Positions 20,016-24,245 of a DNA stretch of 24,245 nt are shown in pieces. The position numbers were made by a program, and so were the translations under genes. Source of the DNA: Ophiothrix spiculata (Eukaryota; Echinodermata; Ophiuroidea; Amphilepidida; Ophiotrichidae); NCBI GenBank assembly GCA_000969725.1, contig JXSR01S032933.1. One strand, 5' to 3'. The notes under the pieces were generated by a model. The model had not been told where the DNA came from. It saw nothing but the letters and a program-made list of their open reading frames with translations, and ran no database searches. Numbering within the stretch: the first letter of the stretch is position 1; each line of letters opens with the position of its first letter.

Positions 20016-20265
20016 TTGAATTCCTAAACGCAGAACGAAACCAGACCCCAGAACAGTCCTGCTGAGCAGATTATTAATCGAACCTTTTTGAAGACAATTT
20101 AATTTTAGTTATACCTTATTCAAAAAGTAAGCTTTTAAACAACAGAAAAGCATCAATTATGCTATTCGGATTTGAACTACAGAATGCATTATGTATTATT
20201 TCACCAAGTTTGGATTTTTTTATTTTGAGAAAATCGTCTGTGATAGATCGCGGTGAGAAATTTAA

Positions 20266-21674
20266 AGGTGCAATTCATGATCCACTTTTCATCCTCAAGG
20301 TCACCTTAATTTAAGTCGAGTTATTTAGCTGGTAAGCATCCTTTACTGGTATACTACGATCCCCAAACCATTACGTGAAAAGTATAAGTCCAAAGAAAAC
20401 GGCTTTGACAGAGGAGGTGTTTAGTGCGATTTATGACTTGTAGACACTTGGTATATATTTGATTGCTATTTCCGCGATTTGTGCGTTTCATGCTTTCAGG
20501 GTTACTAAGTTGATTGCTATTTTTGCGATTTTTGCGTTTTGTGCGTTCTAAAGGTACAAATTTATTTAGGTGGGTACTATTACTGCTATTTATGCGCTTT
20601 GTGATGACTTTGTCTTATGTTTGATTGCTATTTGTGCGATTTGTGCGTTCTAAAAGTACAAATTTATTTAAGTGGGTGCTATTACTGCTATTTATGCGTT
20701 TTGTGCGTTCTAAAAGTACAAATATATTTTAGCTGGTGCTATAACTGCTACTTATGCGCTTTTTGCGTTTTGTTACGACTTTGTGTTATAATTGAGTGCT
20801 ATTACTGCGATCTGTGCGCTTTTGTTGTTAAATAACAACTCACTGGTAGTTAAGTGCTTATTTCTGCGATTTGTGCGTTTCAATTTGTTTGATTCAAATT
20901 GAAATTTCAATTTGTACAAAATGCTAATTCTTTGGACTATGTTGCCCTGCGGTGCTCTTAATAAATTGGACCTAATAAACCATCAATCACCTGAAAAATT
21001 ATGTTAATGCATAAAGGGGTGCGCTTTTGACTATGCACCTAAAATCGGTGCCTGGTTTCGAGCCGCAGCGATCTTGACGTTACCGCACCTGCGATTTCTC
21101 GTTATTGGGGCTTGGACTCACAAATAAGACAGGAATAGCAATCAACTAAATCATCTTGTGCTTAAAAGATACAAACAACGCACAAAGAGCAATCACCTTT
21201 GTCACCGTGTACTTACAAAACGCATGAAACGCACAAATCGCATAAATAGCAATCTAATATAATACCTGTGTCCATGGTGTCTAAAAATTGCAAATCGCAC
21301 AAATTGCAGAAATAGCTCATGGAGTTTTTTCATGGTTTATTGCTTTTTCTGCGTTTTTGCAACCAAGTCCGCACTGTTTGCTTTTTGTGCTCTTCTTAAA
21401 TTCACAATTTTGATTACAATCTAGTGCTTTTTATGCGATTACTTAAGAATCGCAACACTGGCATGTGTTTGTTGCTATTTGTGCATTTTCATGATATAGC
21501 GCCTTCATGTAACACAGGAGCCTATGGGAATTGTTAAAATGCTAGATAACTTGTAACTTCAAAACAAATAGTCTGAATCACGTCAAATTTTCAGGACACA
21601 TTTATATTGTGCTCTTTTTATTTAGCTAGAAAAAAGGTGAGGTTTTTATCACATCAGAATCATGAATTGCACCT
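20266..21674. mobile_element. TTAA-flanked foldback-like element (1409 bp)
   Basis: The ends are AGGTGCAATTCATGAT and its exact inverse ATCATGAATTGCACCT, flanked by TTAA (20262-20265 and 21675-21678). Inside, about eight 50-60-bp units built around TTGCTATTTGTGCGATTTGT occupy 20459-20890. Inverted units (ACGCACAAATCGCATAAATA) occupy about 21120-21310, and further direct units follow to about 21490. A perfect 18-bp palindrome AAATTGAAATTTCAATTT lies at about 20896-20913. No transposase is present. The first bases (TTAAAGGTG) match the 13-kb MITE family, so the two may share a transposase. Confidence 0.75.
20459..20890 (+). repeat. Tandem array of TGCGATTTGTGCGTT-like units
   Basis: About eight irregular units of 50-60 bases each contain GCTATTnnTGCGmTTTGTGCG, often followed by TCTAAAAGTACAAATTTATT. 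The variation in unit length and content rules out a CRISPR array. It forms one arm of the element at 20266-21674. A 72-codon Cys/Tyr-rich open frame at 20617-20835 is the array translated. Confidence 0.8.
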
Positions 21675-22039
21675 TTAATACATGACATCCAAACGAAATG
21701 TTAGCATGGACAAATTGAATCAACGACAGGAATAAATAAGCGTTTACCGATAGGAATAAACAAATTATTACGCTCTAAGATAATTATGATCTATACCTCA
21801 ATGATATTGTCATTCTGTCAATGTACATTAACATAGTGATTTAAGAGACCATATCAAATGGCATTTTAAATGAATAATCATTCTAACCTTTTGATCAATT
21901 TAAATCCATATCACGATTTAACCTGAAGCTAATCGTTTTTATTGAGCGTGAGTTCATGTTTATCTGCGGTTACAAAGTTGCATCTTGTTTCTAACAATTT
22001 AATTTGATAAAGTTAGATTGTGTTGTTTCCTGTTGACAG

Positions 22040-22078
22040 CTTTGTATTTCCTGGACTATTATCTAGTGCATAAGTCAT
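22040..22078 (+). CDS. Candidate internal exon 8 (39 nt)
   Basis: The acceptor is very good (GTGTTGTTTCCTGTTGACAG, AG at 22038-22039). Phase-1 entry from exon 19722-19801 gives C|CT for Pro, then LYFLDYYLVHKS. The donor CAT|GTACGA is weak. It leaves in phase 1. If the donor is not used, the frame runs on for eight more codons to TGA at 22102, making this a last exon. The other frames stop within about eleven codons. The peptide is aromatic and hydrophobic, in keeping with a membrane protein. Confidence 0.35.
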
Positions 22079-22517
22079 GTACGAAAATAAACTTGCTAAC
22101 ATGAAACCGAAAACTCATTTTTAAATTAGATAATTGCATTTGAAATTCGTATGATTGAATAGCTATTTAATATTGAAATGTATTTAATAACGATCTCTAC
22201 AATAATAGCAACCAGCTGTTTGAGGCGGCCTGCTACGGGTTGGTGTCCCTTAAACAGTATTCTAATTATAACGTGGTTGTTAGTGAATATATCCGAGATA
22301 TGCTTTGATTATTAACACAGATTATTGTTGTTGTTTAAGCTTGTGCTGTTTTGCAAATGTATTCGTTCCACTATTTTAGACAATCACGATTTTGAGGTTT
22401 CCTTTTGCAGTTGATTATATCTGGTGTTTAAGATAAAAACAAACGTCATTTGAAAGTTTGGCATCTGTCGTTTTCACCGATACATCATTATGCCAAACTA
22501 ATATTCTTGTTTCGATA

Positions 22518-22605
22518 CTTCTCATAATAATATCATGCCCAAAGTTATATAGTTATTACTTTGTTTTGACATGATAGATTAGTTTATATCAGCAGAAAAT
22601 TATCA
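22518..22605 (+). repeat. Dispersed repeat R2, copy b
   Basis: CTTCTCATAATAATATCATG and the downstream bases match 15414-15496 (GTTTTGA.A.GATAG, ATCA.CA.AAA). Same orientation, unknown family. Confidence 0.5.
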
Positions 22606-22696
22606 AGACATGAAAAAAATTATATGATATTATTGACATATTTCTTAACATCCTTAACGTTTTAAATAGTCTTTTTATGCTTTAAGTTTGCTATCT

Positions 22697-22874
22697 CGAT
22701 TAGCCCTAACCCCAAACGCCACTTCTCCGTTTAAAAACTTGGAAATGCTCTAGTTAAAAATGGCGGATTTCCACCTAGGTTCGCACCCCAACCCAATTTG
22801 GACTTTCCGATTTTTTTTTAACTTTGTGGATTGTAATTTTTTTTGATGTTTGGTAGGGTTAGGATTAACCCTCG
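22697..22874. repeat. Inverted repeat with telomere-like motifs
   Basis: CGATTAGCCCTAACCCCAAA near 22697 is mirrored by GTTTGGTAGGGTTAGGATTA at 22848. It may be a 175-base MITE. The CCCTAACCC / GGGTTAGG words resemble the animal telomere repeat, but only about one and a half units are present in each arm. Confidence 0.4.
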
Positions 22875-23122
22875 TCTTCTTTGAGCCTTTTTTGTAACAA
22901 GTTATATTGTTTGGTACAAGGTATATGGTATGGGCTCCTCTTTCTATTGGTACTAAAATCATGAAAATCGGTCAAGGCGCTACGTAATTATGACCTCACA
23001 AATTTTTACTCAAAAGCTATTAGATTCAAGCGCTTGTATACAAGAACATTACTGAACTCAAGCATTCAATAATGCTACCGTTTTTATCCAATTCTTTGTC
23101 GAAAATCACAAACATTGATATA

Positions 23123-23486
23123 CACTGTTGTTTGAGGTGGACATTTATTCATTTGTCACCTAAAATTCAAATATTTCTTCACATAAAGTTTTAAAAAGCT
23201 ATAAAAATAACTAGTATGCGCTGTATAATAAAGTTTTAAACCCATTCTCACAATTTCATTTCCTTTTGATTGACATCTTGTTATTTTTGAGCTCATTTAT
23301 ATGTATTTTTTATAAATTCAGATTTGTGCAAGAATGAGGGCGCTATACATATTTCAAATTATTGATTATATTTGATTATCGATTATGTTGTTTGGTCAGT
23401 GAAGATTTAGTTTTAATGAATAGCGCCATCTATTTTGACACTTAGAAATAAAATGTCCCTATTTCTATTGGGTTCAAACAACAGTG
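23123..23486 (-). mobile_element. Chapaev/CMC-like MITE, copy 2 (364 bp)
   Basis: This is the reverse complement of copy 1 at 4228-4687, with the same CACTGTTGTTTGA / TCAAACAACAGTG ends. It is flanked by TATA at 23119-23122 and 23487-23490. Different 4-bp flanks at the two copies show independent insertion rather than one segmental duplication. It lacks about 100 internal bases of copy 1. Confidence 0.8.
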
Positions 23487-23533
23487 TATAGCAGTTCAAT
23501 TTGCTACCAGTGTGTTGATTGAGGTTTTTTCAG

Positions 23534-23622
23534 ACGTATCACTTCCTAAACAGTGCATTTACGATGTTGGGCTGGCTTTCCTTTTAAAAAGAATTTTTAT
23601 TAATGCCTTTGTATTATTTTAA
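23534..23622 (+). CDS. Possible terminal exon 9
   Basis: The acceptor is good (GATTGAGGTTTTTTCAG, AG at 23532-23533). Phase-1 entry gives 28 codons starting VSLPKQCIYDVGLAFLLKRI and a TAA at 23620-23622. It fits the phase left by exon 22040-22078 and ends in a hydrophobic stretch. AATAAA follows at 23995. The phase-0 frame is also open for 17 codons. Support rests on one acceptor, phase agreement and the downstream poly(A) signal, so it is the weakest of the chained exons. Confidence 0.2.
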
Positions 23623-24245
23623 TGGAGGAAGGTTGGTTCAAGGTCTTTCATATAACTATATTATCGATGCTGTTCTGCTTTTATTGCACGATATTGAAAC
23701 GTGGTTCCTTATATTTCGTATCTTAGTAGATTTTATACATAAACTAGATTTGAACTGACAGTTTCATTATAATGTAGAAATCATTATTCTAATATTTCAA
23801 GGAAAAACTAAGCTTGTAGGGGATATATTTGTTACCATATTCATTGCTTACGTTATAAATGAAGAGTTATTATTGATATATGTGGGGTGCTCTGGCAAAA
23901 TGAGAGGAAAGTTGTGATTTTACAAAATGAGTTTATTACATATTTGAATTTTCATATTATCAGCTATTAATTATTATTTTCCTTTGTACTTTTCAATAAA
24001 TAGATCAATTTATACGACCATGCAAGGCGATTCAGAAAATAGAAAATTGTAAAAAATCGACTTTAAAGTACAAGCACCATTGAGAATGGTAACTAATTAT
24101 CTGCCTAATAGAGAAACGCCTAAGCGGTTATCAAGGAAAATAATAAAATTCATTATTTCTTGTTACGCAATACCGAATGAGTCAATAAAAGTGCAATAGA
24201 TGCAATGAGCGCCATATTAAAAAAACAAGAGAAATACTAAATAAA
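23623..24245. other. Candidate 3' UTR and flank
   Basis: AT-rich with no open frame of note. It would hold the 3' UTR if the terminal exon at 23534 is real. No repeats are recognised here. Confidence 0.3.
23995..24000 (+). terminator. Candidate poly(A) signal AATAAA
   Basis: A canonical hexamer lies about 370 bases after the candidate stop at 23620. In DNA this AT-rich the hexamer also occurs by chance (for example near 2226), so it is only supporting evidence. Confidence 0.25.

Larger units (their letters stand above)
19802..22039. other. Intron 7 (2.2 kb)
   Basis: Non-coding on the model. It holds repeat R3 copy c (19920-20015) and the large TTAA-flanked repeat element at 20266-21674. Nothing else is supported. 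Confidence 0.35.
22079..23533. other. Intron 8 or 3' flank
   Basis: No coding run is supported. It holds repeat R2 copy b, a small inverted repeat with TTAGGG-like motifs at 22697-22874, and the second Chapaev-like MITE at 23123-23486. A good acceptor at 22421 (GAGGTTTCCTTTTGCAG) leads quickly to stops. Confidence 0.35.

Noticed and set aside
20459..20890. Possible CRISPR-like array
   Set aside because: Units vary in length and sequence, there are no constant spacers or cas genes, and the context is eukaryotic.
21024..21090. GGTTTCGAGCC resembling a tRNA B box
   Set aside because: No matching A box, cloverleaf or 3' arm; it lies inside the TTAA-flanked repeat element.
22750..22962. 70-codon minus-strand open frame, lysine-rich
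   Set aside because: Composition follows the T-runs on the + strand and overlaps the inverted repeat at 22697-22874; no splice signals.

Overview
The window looks like nuclear DNA from an animal, most likely a marine invertebrate. It is AT-rich, has no long ORF, no operon and no bacterial promoter or RBS layout. It carries many short non-autonomous transposons, foldback-like repeats, microsatellites and frequent ACATGTA-type motifs. A mollusc or other lophotrochozoan, or an invertebrate deuterostome, would fit; I cannot place it further from sequence alone.

The main content is one candidate protein-coding gene on the + strand, split into very small exons by kilobase-scale introns. I found it by joining splice acceptors and donors that flank open frames and then testing intron phase. 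Six exons (562-601, 2548-2587, 6350-6410, 11382-11413, 14549-14595, 17120-17303) form one uninterrupted reading frame with matching phases at every junction. Three weaker exons (19722-19801, 22040-22078, 23534-23622) continue the frame to a stop, followed by AATAAA at 23995-24000. The 5' part of the gene lies upstream of the window. The encoded segment has a beta-strand-rich, Ig-like portion followed by several hydrophobic helices. I see a weak resemblance in layout to the C-terminal half of TMEM62-type transmembrane metallophosphoesterases, but I do not name the gene.

The introns hold most of the DNA and are full of mobile elements: (i) an inverted pair of Chapaev/CMC-like MITEs (4228-4687 and 23123-23486), each with a 4-bp target duplication; (ii) a family of TTAA-flanked MITEs (13062-13410, about 18165-18631, and a weak relative at 2741-2994), the second copy carrying a nested 115-bp PIF/Harbinger-like MITE with a TAA duplication; (iii) two foldback-like elements built from subrepeats (15794-16712, made of TAGTC/GACTA units; 20266-21674, made of TGCGATTTGTGCGTT-like units); (iv) a 274-bp MITE with 49-bp inverted repeats (9368-9641) and a shorter one (7841-8005); (v) several unclassified dispersed and tandem repeats. 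A juxtaposed 3'/5' splice site at 10089/10090 inside the 5-kb intron looks like a recursive (ratchet) splice point. A small CpG-rich patch with two YY1-type CCGCCATCTTG motifs at 1890-2140 could be an antisense promoter or another repeat.

I found no rRNA, tRNA, CRISPR array, phage gene or prokaryotic system. All exon calls are ab initio and rest on splice signals, open frame and phase agreement.
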